Assembly: GCF_023101685.1 (NCBI RefSeq)
Contig: NZ_CP082164.1
Coordinates: 6,448,001-6,512,000 of the forward strand
Direction: 5' to 3'
Origin: Bradyrhizobium sp. 186
GTDB lineage: Bacteria > Pseudomonadota > Alphaproteobacteria > Rhizobiales > Xanthobacteraceae
DNA: 64,000 nucleotides
The stretch's first letter is position 1; each line of letters begins with the position of its first letter. Below the pieces are notes generated by a model. The model worked only from the letters and a program-made list of their open reading frames with translations. It did not search any database and had not been told where the DNA came from. Made by a program: the position numbers and the translations under genes. Shown piece after piece: positions 16,251-26,518 of the stretch.

Positions 16251-17486
16251 CTACCGTGCACGATAACGCACCGGAAGACGCTTCACGCCGCCGAGGAAGG
16301 AAGTTTCCGTCCAGGCCGGCTTGCCCGCAAGTTCGATCCGGTCGACCCGCCTGACCAATTCACGGAAGAACGCCACAACTTCAGCCTTAGCGAGGTGCCT
16401 GCCGATGCAGGCGTGAATACCAAAGCCAAAACCGAGATGACGGTTGGGCGAACGCTCCGGCATGAACTCAAACGGACGATCGAAGGCTTCTTCGTCGCGA
16501 TTGCCGGACGGATAGCTGATGAAGAGGCTGTCGCCGGCCCTGATCGTCTTGCCACGAATCTCGTAGTCGACCGCCGCCGTCCGGAAGAAATGCTTGACCG
16601 GCGATACCCAGCGCACCATTTCCTCCGCAGCATCGGGCAGCAAATCGGGATCGTTCTGGAGGCGCGCCATGCAATCCGGATTCTCGATCAGCGCGAGCAG
16701 ACCGCCGGCAATCGTCGCGCTCGTTGTGTCGTGGCCGGCGCTGGCGAGCGCAACGTAGTATGAATAGGCCTCAAAATCCTCGATCGGTCGACCGTCGATT
16801 TCCGACGTTGCAATAACGGTTGCGACGTCGTCCTGCGGATTTTGCCGCCTCTCCTTTGCGACATCCCTGAAATAGTCGACATAGGCGATCGTCGCGTCGA
16901 TCAGGTCCGAGCCGTTCTGCATGTCCGGATCGCCACCGCCGAAATAGGCCTGGGTGATCTTCAGCAGGCGTGCCTCGTCGCTACGCGGCAGCCCAAGAAT
17001 CGTCATCAGGACGCGCAGCGGATAGTAGATCGCAATCTCGTTGTAGAAATCGCATTCGCGGCCAATCGCAAGAAGTCGATCGACGCTCTCCCTTGCCAAG
17101 GTCTCCATGCGCTCCGCCAGCGTCCGGATGTGGCGCGGCTGGAACCAGGCATGGGTCAGCTTCTGATACTTGGCGTGGTCCGGATTATCCATCTGCGGCA
17201 AGGCCCGCACCAGCATGGGTTTGCCGTTCATGGCTTCCCGTACCTTGCCTTCGAACTCGATGCTCAGCAGCTTCGTCCGCGGCGCGTTAATAAACCGATC
17301 GGCCTGGCGTTCGATCTCGATGATGTCGGCGTATTTGGAAATTGTCCAGAATGGACGGCACCCGTCAGGCCGGGTCCAATGGATTGGATCATCACGTCGC
17401 AAGCTCGCAAAGACGCGATGCTGGAGGTCGACATTACCGTAAGTCTTGTGATCGGCGATTGCATTGTCCAATGCGATATCGAGCAT
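16251..17486 (-). CDS. Cytochrome P450
   Basis: 411 aa soluble bacterial P450. The I-helix oxygen motif is ALASAGHDTTSA, the ExxR helix is EEMVRWVSPVKHF, and the haem loop is HLGFGFGIHACIGRHLAKAE with Cys360. Bacterial P450s of this length hydroxylate terpenoid, steroid or fatty-acid-like molecules and need a ferredoxin and reductase, which are not adjacent. The ATG is preceded by GGGGAGG. It is the last gene of a run (hydratase, double ACAD, CoA-transferase, P450), so a substrate shared with that beta-oxidation set is likely. Confidence 0.92.
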   Translation of the reverse strand: MLDIALDNAIADHKTYGNVDLQHRVFASLRRDDPIHWTRPDGCRPFWTISKYADIIEIERQADRFINAPRTKLLSIEFEGKVREAMNGKPMLVRALPQMDNPDHAKYQKLTHAWFQPRHIRTLAERMETLARESVDRLLAIGRECDFYNEIAIYYPLRVLMTILGLPRSDEARLLKITQAYFGGGDPDMQNGSDLIDATIAYVDYFRDVAKERRQNPQDDVATVIATSEIDGRPIEDFEAYSYYVALASAGHDTTSATIAGGLLALIENPDCMARLQNDPDLLPDAAEEMVRWVSPVKHFFRTAAVDYEIRGKTIRAGDSLFISYPSGNRDEEAFDRPFEFMPERSPNRHLGFGFGIHACIGRHLAKAEVVAFFRELVRRVDRIELAGKPAWTETSFLGGVKRLPVRYRAR

Positions 17487-17604
17487 TTTTACGCCTCCCC
17501 GCTATTTATGATTTATGCAGCACTTCCAATCTCTCGCATCATCAGCGGCCACAACGCAGCATCCTCTGGCGCCGTTATGTCCGCTGCCCTCTTCCTTGAT
17601 TTCG

Positions 17605-18792
17605 CTAGGTTCCGAACGCTCCCGCTTCTGCAAGGCGGGAGATCGCCTCGCCCGACAGGCCGAGGATCCGCGACAACACCTCATCACGATGAGCACCGAC
17701 AGCGGGAATGTCGCGCTGCATGGATGTCGGCGCACCGGACATTTTCCAAGGCGCATTTACGCCCATGAATTCGCCGGCTTCGTCCGCGATTGCAGCGAAC
17801 GCGCCGCGTTGCAGCAGATGCGGATCGCTCAACGTCGCGCCTGGATCGCGATATTCGGCACTGGGAACGCCGGCCTTGTCGAGCGCAGCCATGCACTCGC
17901 GCACCGAGTGCCGCTCGGTCCACGTCTCGATGACCTGCATCATCGCAGTCCAGTTCGCACCACGCCCCGGTACGGACTTGAAGCGCGGGTCATTGGCCAA
18001 TTCGCTCTGCCCCGTCACCTCGCAGAGCGCGGCAAAGTTTCGCGGTGTGATTGGCGCAATCAGGATGTCGCCGTCGAGGGCGCGCACCGGGCCGTAGGCC
18101 GCCCGCGGCGAGCTGATCGGGAACTGCGCCTCCTGCAATTCGTAGACCAGCAGGTTCAGCATGCAGTCCATCAAGGCCACATCGATCCGTTGGCCGACCC
18201 CCGTTCGCGTGCGCTGGACCATCGCGGTCTGGATCGCCGCGTAGCCGAAGATCCCGCCAAGCACGTCGGCAACGAAGACCGCGCCGGCCGCCGGCCGATC
18301 TCGATCGCCGGCATATCGCATCAACGAACGGTCGAAGCCGCTCTCGGCGTGAACGATCATGGCATAGGCCGCGCGCTCCGCGGCGGGGCCCGACTGTCCG
18401 TAGCCGGAGATCGAGCAATAGATCAGGCGCGGATTGATCGCGCGCAGCGCCTCGTAGCCGAGGCCAAGACGGTCCATCACACCCGGCCGGAAATTCTCGA
18501 CCAGAATGTCGGTCTCCTTGACCAATTGATGCACCAGCTTGATTGCGTCAGCACTTTTCAAGTCGAGGGCGAGGCTGCGCTTTCCGGCATTGAGCTGACC
18601 GAAATAGGCGCTGTGGCCGTCCCGGAGCGGCGTCCGCAGACGCATGTCATCGCCCTCGGGCGGCTCGATCTTGATTACCTCCGCGCCGACATCGGCGAGC
18701 AGCCGTGCACAATAAGGGCCCGCCAGTATGATCGAAAAATCGAGCACGCGCACGCCGGCGAGTGGCGCGGTCGGGGTTTTCTGCTCCTGCAT
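17605..18792 (-). CDS. Family III CoA-transferase (CaiB/BaiF type)
   Basis: 395 aa from ATG 18792 (MQEQKTPTAPLAGVRVLDFS), which has GTAGGAG about 8 bases upstream. The family order is visible: LAGPYCARLLADVGAEVIKIEPP, NAGKRSLALDLKSADA, LVENFRPGVMDRLGLGYEAL and YCSISGYGQSGP. It sits 11 bases after the double ACAD and is part of the same operon. It likely activates a carboxylic acid to its CoA thioester before beta-oxidation. It is clearly distinct in sequence from the three other CoA-transferase-family proteins in the window. Confidence 0.88.
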   Translation of the reverse strand: MQEQKTPTAPLAGVRVLDFSIILAGPYCARLLADVGAEVIKIEPPEGDDMRLRTPLRDGHSAYFGQLNAGKRSLALDLKSADAIKLVHQLVKETDILVENFRPGVMDRLGLGYEALRAINPRLIYCSISGYGQSGPAAERAAYAMIVHAESGFDRSLMRYAGDRDRPAAGAVFVADVLGGIFGYAAIQTAMVQRTRTGVGQRIDVALMDCMLNLLVYELQEAQFPISSPRAAYGPVRALDGDILIAPITPRNFAALCEVTGQSELANDPRFKSVPGRGANWTAMMQVIETWTERHSVRECMAALDKAGVPSAEYRDPGATLSDPHLLQRGAFAAIADEAGEFMGVNAPWKMSGAPTSMQRDIPAVGAHRDEVLSRILGLSGEAISRLAEAGAFGT

Positions 18793-18803
18793 GCGATTTG
18801 CTC

Positions 18804-21044
18804 CTACCTGGACAACCCAAGCGCACGTTGGGCGATGAGGCTGCGCTGGATTTCGTTGGTGCCAATGCTGATGACCCACATCAACGAATGACGCAGGTTC
18901 TGCTCAAAGCGGCCGTTGTCGATCGCACCCGGCATTTGTTCGGACAGCGTCGCACGCATGCCGAGGATGTCGAGCGCAACCTCGCCGAAACGTTCCATCA
19001 ATTCCCCTGAGAAGACCTTGCTCATCGCGCCATATTCCGGTGGCGTCACGCCATCTGCGGCAAGGTCCGCGCACTGCATCATCAAAAGGCGTCCGACTTC
19101 GATTTCGGTTGCAAGCGTCACCATCTGGTCGCGGATGATCGGATCATCGCCCAGCGTCGACCGGTCGGCGTCCTTTTCCACGACATGCCGACGCAGTTGC
19201 TCAAAGGCATGGGCGACCTTCAAGACGATGCCTCCGCCGACCAGACCGCGCTCGAAAGCGAGCGCACCCGTCAACACCTTCCAGCCGCCATTGACCTCGC
19301 CGACGATGTTCTCCAAGGGGATGCGGACGTTGTCATAGAAGACGTTGGCGAAGGAGCCGTCGTACATCGTGGTCGCCGGCCGGATCGTGATCCCCTCAGC
19401 ATTCATCGGTACGATGAACATGCTGATGCCGGCATGTGGCGGCTTCGCATCCTTGTCTGTTCGCGCCGCGAGGAACATGTATTTGCCCCACCACGTCGTG
19501 GTCCAGATCTTTTGGCCGTTGATCACCCAGTGATCACCTTCACGCACCGCGCTGGTGCGCAACGCCGCGAGGTCGGAACCCGCTTGCGGTTCGCTGTACC
19601 CCATGCCGTGCATGGCTTCGCCACAAAGGATTTCGGGCAGATAGCTCTGTTGCTGTTCGGGCGAGCCAAACATCATCAGCGCATTGGCCTGGATCGCCGC
19701 GCCGATGCGCGGCGCCTCGCCGCGCTCCATCGTCTCCATGAAGGCGATCTGTTCGAGCGGCGAACGTGCCTGACCGCCGAACTCCTTGGGCCAGCCGAGG
19801 CCGATCCAGCCGGACTTGCCAATATCGCGCGCGAAATCGGCATCGAACTCCCGCTTGGAGAACGGCTTGCGATCGAACTCGGCTTTCCGGTCGCCGGACC
19901 AGTTCTTCTTGAGCCATCCCCTCACCTGTTCGCGTAGCGCGTTGCCGGCGGGACCGAGATCGTGCTCGGGCAAGCCCGAGCTATCCGGACCCAGCAAGGA
20001 CGAAGCCAGTGACCGCTTCGCTTGCAGCGATCCGCCCAGCGCCATCGTGTCCATATGCACTCGCTTGAAGTGGAGGGGCGCCTCATGTTCGTCGGCATAG
20101 CCGATCGCTCCGAACGTGTGGTGAGTCTCGAGCGAAACCCGCCGCAAGGCATCGCTCGCAAATACGACGGCGCAGTTGGCGAAGTAACGCCAATTGCCAT
20201 CCTCCAGATCATGCAGCTTCGCCGCATGATCGACGAGCAGGCGCACGCCTTCGAGGGCGATGAGGCCGTTCGCGAGCTTGTGCTGGATCGCCTGGAACTT
20301 TCCGATCGGCTGGCCGAACTGGTGACGCTCTCTGGCGTAGTCCGTCACCAGTTCGAAAGCACGCCGGGCGGCGCCCTGCGCCCGCGCCGTCAGCGCCAGC
20401 TTTCCCCTGAGCAGGAGATCGTCGAGGACGCCGTCGTCAAGGGCGATGAGGGCGACCGGCGCTGAATTCAGCCGGACCTCATAAAAACCCCAGGCGCCCA
20501 TGGCACGGGTCGGGACGACCTCGGCGCCTGTCGCATCCAGCGCGACAAGCCCCAGGACTGTCCGGTCGATTGCTACGAGCAGATGCGTACAACTCCCCGC
20601 CGCCTCCACAAAACGAAGCAATCCGCTCGCACGGTCATCCCTGACCCGGATCGAGCCGGTGCCTCGATCAGGGTCGAGCGCCCCAAATGAGAACGCGATC
20701 CGGGCCGAGCCCGCGTGCAGCCCTTTGAGAGGATCAACTGCCGCCTCGGATTGCGAGGTGAAGAGTGAGAAATTGGCAAGCGCGGCGGACCACATCGGGG
20801 CCGGGCAGGCAGCGCGGCCGAGCTCTGCGAGCACAACCGCAACCTCGCGAAGCCCGCCTTCGTCAGGACTGCAGCCGAGAGTGGCGACGCCCTGTCCGAC
20901 GAGCTTGCTCCATATCGTTGCAACATCCTGTGGAGACGGTCCACGCCTGACGCAATCGGCGGTCCACTGCTCGCCGAGAAACCCGCGCAGGGAATCCCGG
21001 AGCATCTCCCTGATGTCGTCGCTTGGGAGCTCTGTCGCGTGCAT
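18804..21044 (-). CDS. Double-domain acyl-CoA dehydrogenase (two fused ACAD units, FadE34-like layout)
   Basis: 746 aa, about twice the usual ACAD length. Residues 1-350 form a divergent ACAD copy (FELVTDYARERHQFGQPIGKFQ is its C-terminal landmark). Residues 365-746 form a better conserved copy with [17 protein letters not shown] and WVINGQKIWTT. In the second unit the position usually held by Glu in EGT is Ile (SIGTNEIQR), so the catalytic base must lie elsewhere. Fused or paired ACADs of this kind act on bulky steroid or isoprenoid side-chain CoA esters in actinobacteria (FadE34, ChsE4-ChsE5). It is 8 bases after the hydratase. Confidence 0.85.
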   Translation of the reverse strand: MHATELPSDDIREMLRDSLRGFLGEQWTADCVRRGPSPQDVATIWSKLVGQGVATLGCSPDEGGLREVAVVLAELGRAACPAPMWSAALANFSLFTSQSEAAVDPLKGLHAGSARIAFSFGALDPDRGTGSIRVRDDRASGLLRFVEAAGSCTHLLVAIDRTVLGLVALDATGAEVVPTRAMGAWGFYEVRLNSAPVALIALDDGVLDDLLLRGKLALTARAQGAARRAFELVTDYARERHQFGQPIGKFQAIQHKLANGLIALEGVRLLVDHAAKLHDLEDGNWRYFANCAVVFASDALRRVSLETHHTFGAIGYADEHEAPLHFKRVHMDTMALGGSLQAKRSLASSLLGPDSSGLPEHDLGPAGNALREQVRGWLKKNWSGDRKAEFDRKPFSKREFDADFARDIGKSGWIGLGWPKEFGGQARSPLEQIAFMETMERGEAPRIGAAIQANALMMFGSPEQQQSYLPEILCGEAMHGMGYSEPQAGSDLAALRTSAVREGDHWVINGQKIWTTTWWGKYMFLAARTDKDAKPPHAGISMFIVPMNAEGITIRPATTMYDGSFANVFYDNVRIPLENIVGEVNGGWKVLTGALAFERGLVGGGIVLKVAHAFEQLRRHVVEKDADRSTLGDDPIIRDQMVTLATEIEVGRLLMMQCADLAADGVTPPEYGAMSKVFSGELMERFGEVALDILGMRATLSEQMPGAIDNGRFEQNLRHSLMWVISIGTNEIQRSLIAQRALGLSR

Positions 21045-21052
21045 GGGCGGAA

Positions 21053-21862
21053 CTAGCGCTGGCCGAATTTGGGCTTGCGCTTCGCCTTGAACGACATCGT
21101 CGCCTCCTTGTGGTCGGCGGTCTCGAATGTCACCTGTTCGAGCGCCATCGAGGCCTCGAGCAGCATGTTCACCCGATCCTTGAGGATCTGGTTGATCGAC
21201 AGCTTGGTCCAGCGAATGGCCCAGGTCGGACCATTCGCGAGCTCGATTGCGATCTCACGGGCTTTCGCCAGAACCTCCGCGCGCGGCGTGATATGATTGA
21301 CCAGGCCGATCCGCTCAGCCTCCTTGCCCTTCAACAGCGTCCCGCGAATGAGGAACTCCTTGGCCTTGTTGACGCCGACAAGCAGCGGCCAGATCACCGT
21401 CCCACCGTCGCCTGCAACCAGGCCCACGCGCGACACATGCGTGTCGCCGATGCGAGCGTCTTCGGCCATCACCGTGATGTCGCACAGCAATGCATGGGTC
21501 GCCGCAAGACCGATGGCATCACCGTTGATCGCCGCGATGATAGGCTTGTCGAGCTCGAGCTGGCGGGTGACGCCGCGCCGGCTGATCATGGGATCGTGCA
21601 CCTCCCCCTCTTCGAGGACATCGCCGCCCGGCCGCTCGGACATTGCCTTGACGTCACCGCCGACGCTGAAGAATTCGCCGGCGCCCGTCAGGACGACGAC
21701 GTTGACGGCGTGATCATCAGCCAGATCGTCCCAGATGGTGCGGAGTTCGCGGATCAGCTTCTGATTGATCGCATTGCGCGCCTGCGGTCGGTTCAAGGTC
21801 ACGGTCGCGACCTTATCGGCGACATCGACGGTCAGGCATTCATACTTGGCATATTGAGACAC
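21053..21862 (-). CDS. Enoyl-CoA hydratase/isomerase family protein
   Basis: 269 aa crotonase-fold protein: VATVTLNRPQARNAINQ, oxyanion-hole segment GEFFSVGGDVKAM, and PIIAAINGDAIGLAATHALLCDITVMAEDARIG. The second oxyanion Gly of the usual GGG motif is replaced by GLAA. It hydrates or isomerises 2-enoyl-CoA esters. The start is GTG at 21862 with GGAGGAAGCT directly upstream. First gene of the operon that continues to the P450; the GntR gene lies upstream on the same strand. Confidence 0.88.
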   Translation of the reverse strand: MSQYAKYECLTVDVADKVATVTLNRPQARNAINQKLIRELRTIWDDLADDHAVNVVVLTGAGEFFSVGGDVKAMSERPGGDVLEEGEVHDPMISRRGVTRQLELDKPIIAAINGDAIGLAATHALLCDITVMAEDARIGDTHVSRVGLVAGDGGTVIWPLLVGVNKAKEFLIRGTLLKGKEAERIGLVNHITPRAEVLAKAREIAIELANGPTWAIRWTKLSINQILKDRVNMLLEASMALEQVTFETADHKEATMSFKAKRKPKFGQR

Positions 21863-21922
21863 AGCTTCCTCCGTTCATATTATTATTGATGTAAGACTTT
21901 AGTGTCGCGGGTCGCACACCGC

Positions 21923-22789
21923 TCACCGCCTCATGCCGGGCTGCATCTCCGCGAGCGCGACTTGAAGCGACATCGCGCCGGGATCCTGCTCCAGCATGCG
22001 TTGCACGGCCTCCAGGTGACTGCGCATCAAGCGCGTTGCGGACGAGGCATTTCGTTCGCGAAGCGCCGTTAAGAACTTCCGGCGCCGTTCGGACAGCCCC
22101 GCCATCGCAACACCGCTCGACGCCACCTTGGCATAGACGAAGCGCATGTGGATCTCGGTGACGGAATCCATGATCATGGCGATCACCTTGTTTCCGGTCG
22201 CTGCAGCGAGAATCTTGTAAAACTCCCGCGAACATTCCACTCGGTCCAACAACCGGCCTTCCGCTGTCGCGATATCCGTACGCTCGATATTGGCCTCCAG
22301 CGCGGCGAAATCGGCCTGCCGCGCGTTCGCGCATGCCAAACCCACGACAAGATCCAGAACGTGGATCCGCGCCTCGGATAACTCGCGCACCGAGATCGTG
22401 CCGAGGCTCAGCATGTCCTGCATCACCACGTTCATGCGGCTGGTGTCGCCCGCCTGAACGAAAGCGCCGCCCTTGACGCCCTTTTGCAGCCGGAGCACCC
22501 CGGCCATCTCGAGACTGCGCAGCGCCTCTCTCAGGACATTGCGGCTGACGCCAAGCTGCTGGGCGAGATCCCGCTCGGGCGGCAATTTGTCGCCCGGCTT
22601 GAGGACACCGAGCGCCAACTGCCCGCGAATTCGCGCGCAGATTTCCTCAAAGGCGCGTCGGGTGTGAATCGGCCGAAACGTCGGCGGAGGCGGCGTGCCG
22701 GCCGCGCGGTGGTCGGCGACCCGATCCCGCCGCTTGGACGATGGCGACCGGGGACTGACGGCGGTATGCGGGCTTGACTTGCGCGACAT
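21923..22789 (-). CDS. GntR/FadR family transcriptional regulator
   Basis: 288 aa. The N-terminal winged helix is [46 protein letters not shown]; the C-terminal all-helical FCD domain carries the metal/effector ligands. Proteins of this type sense acids or CoA esters. It is divergent from the ACAD at 22870 and upstream of the hydratase operon at 21862, so it may control both. Start 22789 (MSRKSSPHT) was preferred to 22813 because the longer form adds only unusual residues; the choice is uncertain. Confidence 0.88.
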   Translation of the reverse strand: MSRKSSPHTAVSPRSPSSKRRDRVADHRAAGTPPPPTFRPIHTRRAFEEICARIRGQLALGVLKPGDKLPPERDLAQQLGVSRNVLREALRSLEMAGVLRLQKGVKGGAFVQAGDTSRMNVVMQDMLSLGTISVRELSEARIHVLDLVVGLACANARQADFAALEANIERTDIATAEGRLLDRVECSREFYKILAAATGNKVIAMIMDSVTEIHMRFVYAKVASSGVAMAGLSERRRKFLTALRERNASSATRLMRSHLEAVQRMLEQDPGAMSLQVALAEMQPGMRR

Positions 22790-22804
22790 GGGATGAATTA
22801 TTAA

Positions 22805-22817
22805 ATGGATCACCCAT
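22805..22817. promoter_or_regulatory. GntR-type candidate operator ATGG-N5-CCAT
   Basis: ATGGATCACCCAT lies between the GntR gene and the divergent ACAD, 53 bases before the ACAD start. FadR-type regulators bind TGGT-like half sites with this spacing, so it is a reasonable auto-regulatory site. Single copy; not proven. Confidence 0.35.
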
Positions 22818-22869
22818 TCAATGGAAGCCTTTTTTTGGGCGTCCCAACGAAAATATGGCGAGGTCGTCG

Positions 22870-24009
22870 ATGAATTTCACCGAGGAGCAGGTCGCGTTCC
22901 GCGACAACGTCCGGAAGATGGCCGCCAAGCACGTGGCGCCGATCGCAGCCGAGATCGACGAGACCGATCGTTTCCCGCTCGAGATCGTGAAGCTGTTCGG
23001 CGAGATGGGGCTGATGCAGCTCTGGGTCCCCGAGCAATATGGCGGGCCGAACGGCAATCTGACCCTGGCGTGCATTGCGCGCGAGGAGATCGCAAAGATA
23101 TCGCCGGCCTGCGCTTCGATCGCCTGCCTCAACACCATGTTCATCATGCCCCTCCTCCATTTCGGTTCGGAGGAGCAACGAAAGAAGTTCCTGCCGATCA
23201 TCGCCAAGGGCGGCGTCGTGACCGCGATCGCGATCTCGGAGCCCCAGGCCGGCTCCGACGTCACCGCCATCAACACCCGCGCCAAGAAGGACGGCGACTG
23301 CTACGTCCTCAACGGCCGCAAACAATGGTGCAGCTATGGTGTCGTCGCGGATTTCATCGTTGTGATGGCGAGGACGAGCGACAGTTCCGGCGCGGACGGC
23401 ATCAGCGCCTTTATCGTCGAGCCGAAGACCATGCCGGGGATCACCTTCGGACGGCACGAACGCAAGATGGGCTTTCGTGGCGCACCGAATACGCCGATCT
23501 TCTTCGACAACGTCCGGGTGCCAGTCGAAAATCTCGTCGGAGAGGAAGGCAAGGGTTTTCGCGCCTCGATGCGCGCCCTCGACCTCAACCGTCCCACCAT
23601 CGGCGCCCAGTCCGTCGGACTGGCCCAGGGCGCGCTCGATGTCTGCGTTGCCTATGCGAAGGAGCGCAAGCAGTTCAAGAAGCCGATCTCCGAGTTTCAG
23701 GGCGTGCAGTTCATGCTGGCGGACATGGCCATGCAGATCGAAGCCGCGCGCGCGCTCGTCTATGAGTGCGCCCGCGCCGGCGACGCCGGCGACTGGAAGC
23801 GTCTGAACGTCCTTGCCAGCATGGCCAAATGCGTCGGCAGTGACATGGCGATGAAGGTGACCACCGATGCCGTGCAGATATTCGGCGGCTACGGCTACAC
23901 GATGGACTATCCGGTCGAGCGTATGATGCGCGATGCCAAATTGACCCAGATTTTTGAGGGCACCAACCAGATCCAACGCATGGTCATTGCCCGCGAACTT
24001 CTACGATAA
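22870..24009 (+). CDS. Acyl-CoA dehydrogenase
   Basis: 379 aa, normal ACAD length. Motifs: [52 protein letters not shown], and catalytic Glu in [12 protein letters not shown] near the end, as in short/medium-chain ACADs. It makes 2-enoyl-CoA with FAD, passing electrons to ETF. ATG 22870 is chosen because GCGAGG lies 6 bases before it; an in-frame ATG at 22855 is possible. It is divergent from the GntR regulator and followed by a binding protein 34 bases on. Confidence 0.9.
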   Translation: MNFTEEQVAFRDNVRKMAAKHVAPIAAEIDETDRFPLEIVKLFGEMGLMQLWVPEQYGGPNGNLTLACIAREEIAKISPACASIACLNTMFIMPLLHFGSEEQRKKFLPIIAKGGVVTAIAISEPQAGSDVTAINTRAKKDGDCYVLNGRKQWCSYGVVADFIVVMARTSDSSGADGISAFIVEPKTMPGITFGRHERKMGFRGAPNTPIFFDNVRVPVENLVGEEGKGFRASMRALDLNRPTIGAQSVGLAQGALDVCVAYAKERKQFKKPISEFQGVQFMLADMAMQIEAARALVYECARAGDAGDWKRLNVLASMAKCVGSDMAMKVTTDAVQIFGGYGYTMDYPVERMMRDAKLTQIFEGTNQIQRMVIARELLR

Positions 24010-24043
24010 GAGCCAAAACAATAAGCAATATTGGGAGGAAGCT

Positions 24044-25258
24044 TTGCATAACAGCATTCGTCAGACTCTGGGCATGCTTGCAGCATCAGCAGCGCTCGCT
24101 TCGGCGCCGGTCCATGCGCAAAAGGCCTATGGTCCGGGAGCCAGCGACACGGAAATCAAGCTCGGGCAATCAACCCCGCTCAGCGGCCCGGCGTCAGCCT
24201 TTGGTGCCGGCGCAGGACGCGCCGTCGTCGGTTATTTCGAGATGATCAACGAACAAGGCGGCATCAACGGGCGCAAGATCAATTTCACGCAGCTTGACAA
24301 TGCCTACAGCGCGCCGAAGGCGGTGGAGCAGTCGCGCAAGCTCGTGGAGGATATCGGCATCCTCGCCGAGGTCGGCACTATCGGCACGGTTCCGAACGTC
24401 GCCATCCAGAAATATCTGAACTCGAAGCAGGTCCCGCAGCTCTTCATCACTGCCGGTGGACGTCGCTTCAACGATCCGAAGACTTTCCCGTGGACGGTGC
24501 CGCTCTATCCCGACTTTGAGACCGAAGGCCGCGCCATCGCAAAATACATCCTGAATGCCAGACCGGACGCGAAGATTGGCGTCCTGTTCCAGAATGATGA
24601 TTACGGGCGGGACTATGTCAAAGGATTGCGCGCCGGCCTTGGGCCCAAAGCATCCCAGATCGTCGCCGAGGTCTCCTATGAGCTGGCCGACCCGACAATC
24701 GACTCCCAGATCGTTCAGCTCAAGGCGGCGGGTGTCGATACGCTGATCGAACAGTCCTCAGCAAAGGCCGCGGCTCAGTCCATTCGCAAGGTGCATGAGC
24801 TCAACTGGAACCCGCTCCATGTCATCGGCGGCTCGACGGCATCGGTTGAAACCGTCTTGAAGCCCGCCGGCCTTGATGCGTCAAAGGGATTGATCACCAC
24901 TCAATTCCTCAAACAGCCGGGCGACCCCGCCTGGGCAGACGATGAGGAAATGAAAACCTACAAGGCATTCCTGAAGAAGTACGCACCATCGGCCAATCCG
25001 GACGACTATTCAGTGCTGGTGGCCTACATGAACGTGAACGCCCTCACCGCCGTATTGAAGAAATGCGGGGACGAACTGACTAGAGACAATCTCATCCGTC
25101 AGGCGACCTCGCTTCATGGCACGCGGATGCCTCTGATGCTTCCCGGCGTCTCGATCAGCACGGCACCCGGCGACTACACGCCATTCAAGATCCTCCGGAT
25201 CGCCAAGTTTGATGGAACAAGCTGGGCCCTCTCTGGCGATCCCGTCTCGGCAGAATAG
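24044..25258 (+). CDS. ABC transporter substrate-binding protein (branched-chain type), TTG start
   Basis: 404 aa. The start is TTG at 24044 with GGGAGGAAG upstream; the signal peptide (HNSIRQTLGMLAASAALASAPVHAQ) begins there. The mature part opens KAYGPGASDTEIKLGQSTPLSGPASAFG, nearly the same pattern as in the binding proteins at 41313 and 62406, so the three are paralogues. No transporter membrane genes are adjacent. Being downstream of the ACAD in one unit suggests the ligand is the substrate of this beta-oxidation set. Confidence 0.88.
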   Translation: MHNSIRQTLGMLAASAALASAPVHAQKAYGPGASDTEIKLGQSTPLSGPASAFGAGAGRAVVGYFEMINEQGGINGRKINFTQLDNAYSAPKAVEQSRKLVEDIGILAEVGTIGTVPNVAIQKYLNSKQVPQLFITAGGRRFNDPKTFPWTVPLYPDFETEGRAIAKYILNARPDAKIGVLFQNDDYGRDYVKGLRAGLGPKASQIVAEVSYELADPTIDSQIVQLKAAGVDTLIEQSSAKAAAQSIRKVHELNWNPLHVIGGSTASVETVLKPAGLDASKGLITTQFLKQPGDPAWADDEEMKTYKAFLKKYAPSANPDDYSVLVAYMNVNALTAVLKKCGDELTRDNLIRQATSLHGTRMPLMLPGVSISTAPGDYTPFKILRIAKFDGTSWALSGDPVSAE

Positions 25259-25288
25259 ATCAGCATCTCTCGACGGCGGTGGCCGGCG

Positions 25289-26440
25289 TCAGGCGTCCGC
25301 CATCGCACCAACCGCCTGAAGTGCGTCGATCTCATCCCGCGGAATGCCCCAATCCTTGAGCACCTCCCGGCTGTCGCACCCCGGCGCCGGTGGCGGTCGG
25401 CGAAGGTCGGAGCGGGTGCGGGAGAAGCGCGGCGCCGGGCTTGGGTGACGCAATCCGTCGAAGGCAGCATAAACGTCTCGCGCTTCCATCTGCGGATGCG
25501 TCGGCGCCTCGTCGATTGTGAGGACAGGTGCAAGACAGGCGTCGCGTCCCATAGCGAGGGCGACCCATTCATCACGCGTTCGTCCGGCAAATATCTTCGC
25601 GAAGCGTTCACGCATCTGCGGCCATGCCGCCCGATCGTTCTGGGCTAAAAGCGCCTCCCCGCTGAGACCCATCACCTTCAGCAGGTTGGCGTAGAAATGC
25701 GGCTCGATCGCGCCCACCGCGATGAACTTGCCATCGCTGGTCGCGTAGCTTCGATAGAAGGGCGCGCCACCATCGACGATGTTATCCGCGCGCCGCTCGG
25801 TCCAGCTTCCCTGCTGACGGAAGGCCTGAAAGGCCGACATCAGATGCGTCACGCCGTCGATCATCGCGACATCGACCGTCTGTCCTTTCCCGGATCGCCG
25901 CGCCTCCATGGCGGCTGAAAGCAGTCCCACCGTCAAGTAGAGCGCACCACCGCCAAGGTCCGCGACGAGATTGAGCGGAGGCTGCGGCGGCCGGTCGGCG
26001 TCGCCCAGACAATGCAGCGCACCGGTCAACGCAAGATAGTTGATGTCGTGCCCCGCCTCCTGCGACAACGGTCCCTCCTGCCCCCACCCCGTCATGCGCG
26101 CATAGACCAGACGCGGATTGGCGGCGTGGCAGGGTTCGGGTCCAAGCCCGAGCCGTTCCATGACCGAAGGACGGAAACCTTCAATCAGCGCGTCCGCCTG
26201 CGCCACGAGTTTCAACACCGTCGAGATCGCTTGCGGCTGCTTGAGATCGAGTGCAACCGAACGCTTGTTGCGATTGTAGAAGTCGAACCGCGCGGGCAGT
26301 TCCGGTTCGACGCCCGGCTTCGCGATACGGTCGATGCGCACCACGTCGGCGCCGAGATCACCGAGCAGCGCGCCCGCAAAAGGCGCCGGGCCAATGCCGC
26401 CCATTTCGACAATACGAAATCCATCCAGGGGGCCGGTCAA
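25289..26440 (-). CDS. Alpha-methylacyl-CoA racemase-like (family III CoA-transferase fold)
   Basis: 383 aa. It has the racemase form of the fold: GIGPAPFAGALLGDLGADVVRIDR, GHDINYLALTGALHCLG, NLVADLGGGALYLTVGLL and VGAIEPHFYANLL. The His-Asp of GHD, the Asp of VAD and the Glu of IEP match the catalytic His126, Asp156 and Glu241 known from Mycobacterium MCR. It swaps R and S at a 2-methyl branch of an acyl-CoA so that S-specific ACADs can act. This points to a methyl-branched substrate such as a steroid or isoprenoid side chain. Last gene of the operon from 32742. Confidence 0.85.
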   Translation of the reverse strand: MTGPLDGFRIVEMGGIGPAPFAGALLGDLGADVVRIDRIAKPGVEPELPARFDFYNRNKRSVALDLKQPQAISTVLKLVAQADALIEGFRPSVMERLGLGPEPCHAANPRLVYARMTGWGQEGPLSQEAGHDINYLALTGALHCLGDADRPPQPPLNLVADLGGGALYLTVGLLSAAMEARRSGKGQTVDVAMIDGVTHLMSAFQAFRQQGSWTERRADNIVDGGAPFYRSYATSDGKFIAVGAIEPHFYANLLKVMGLSGEALLAQNDRAAWPQMRERFAKIFAGRTRDEWVALAMGRDACLAPVLTIDEAPTHPQMEARDVYAAFDGLRHPSPAPRFSRTRSDLRRPPPAPGCDSREVLKDWGIPRDEIDALQAVGAMADA

Positions 26441-26518
26441 GACGAACTCTCCTCTTCTCGGAAATCGGTGGGCTTGCGACTTACGACGATCGAACCCCGG
26501 TACCCCTGCCGATCGTCC

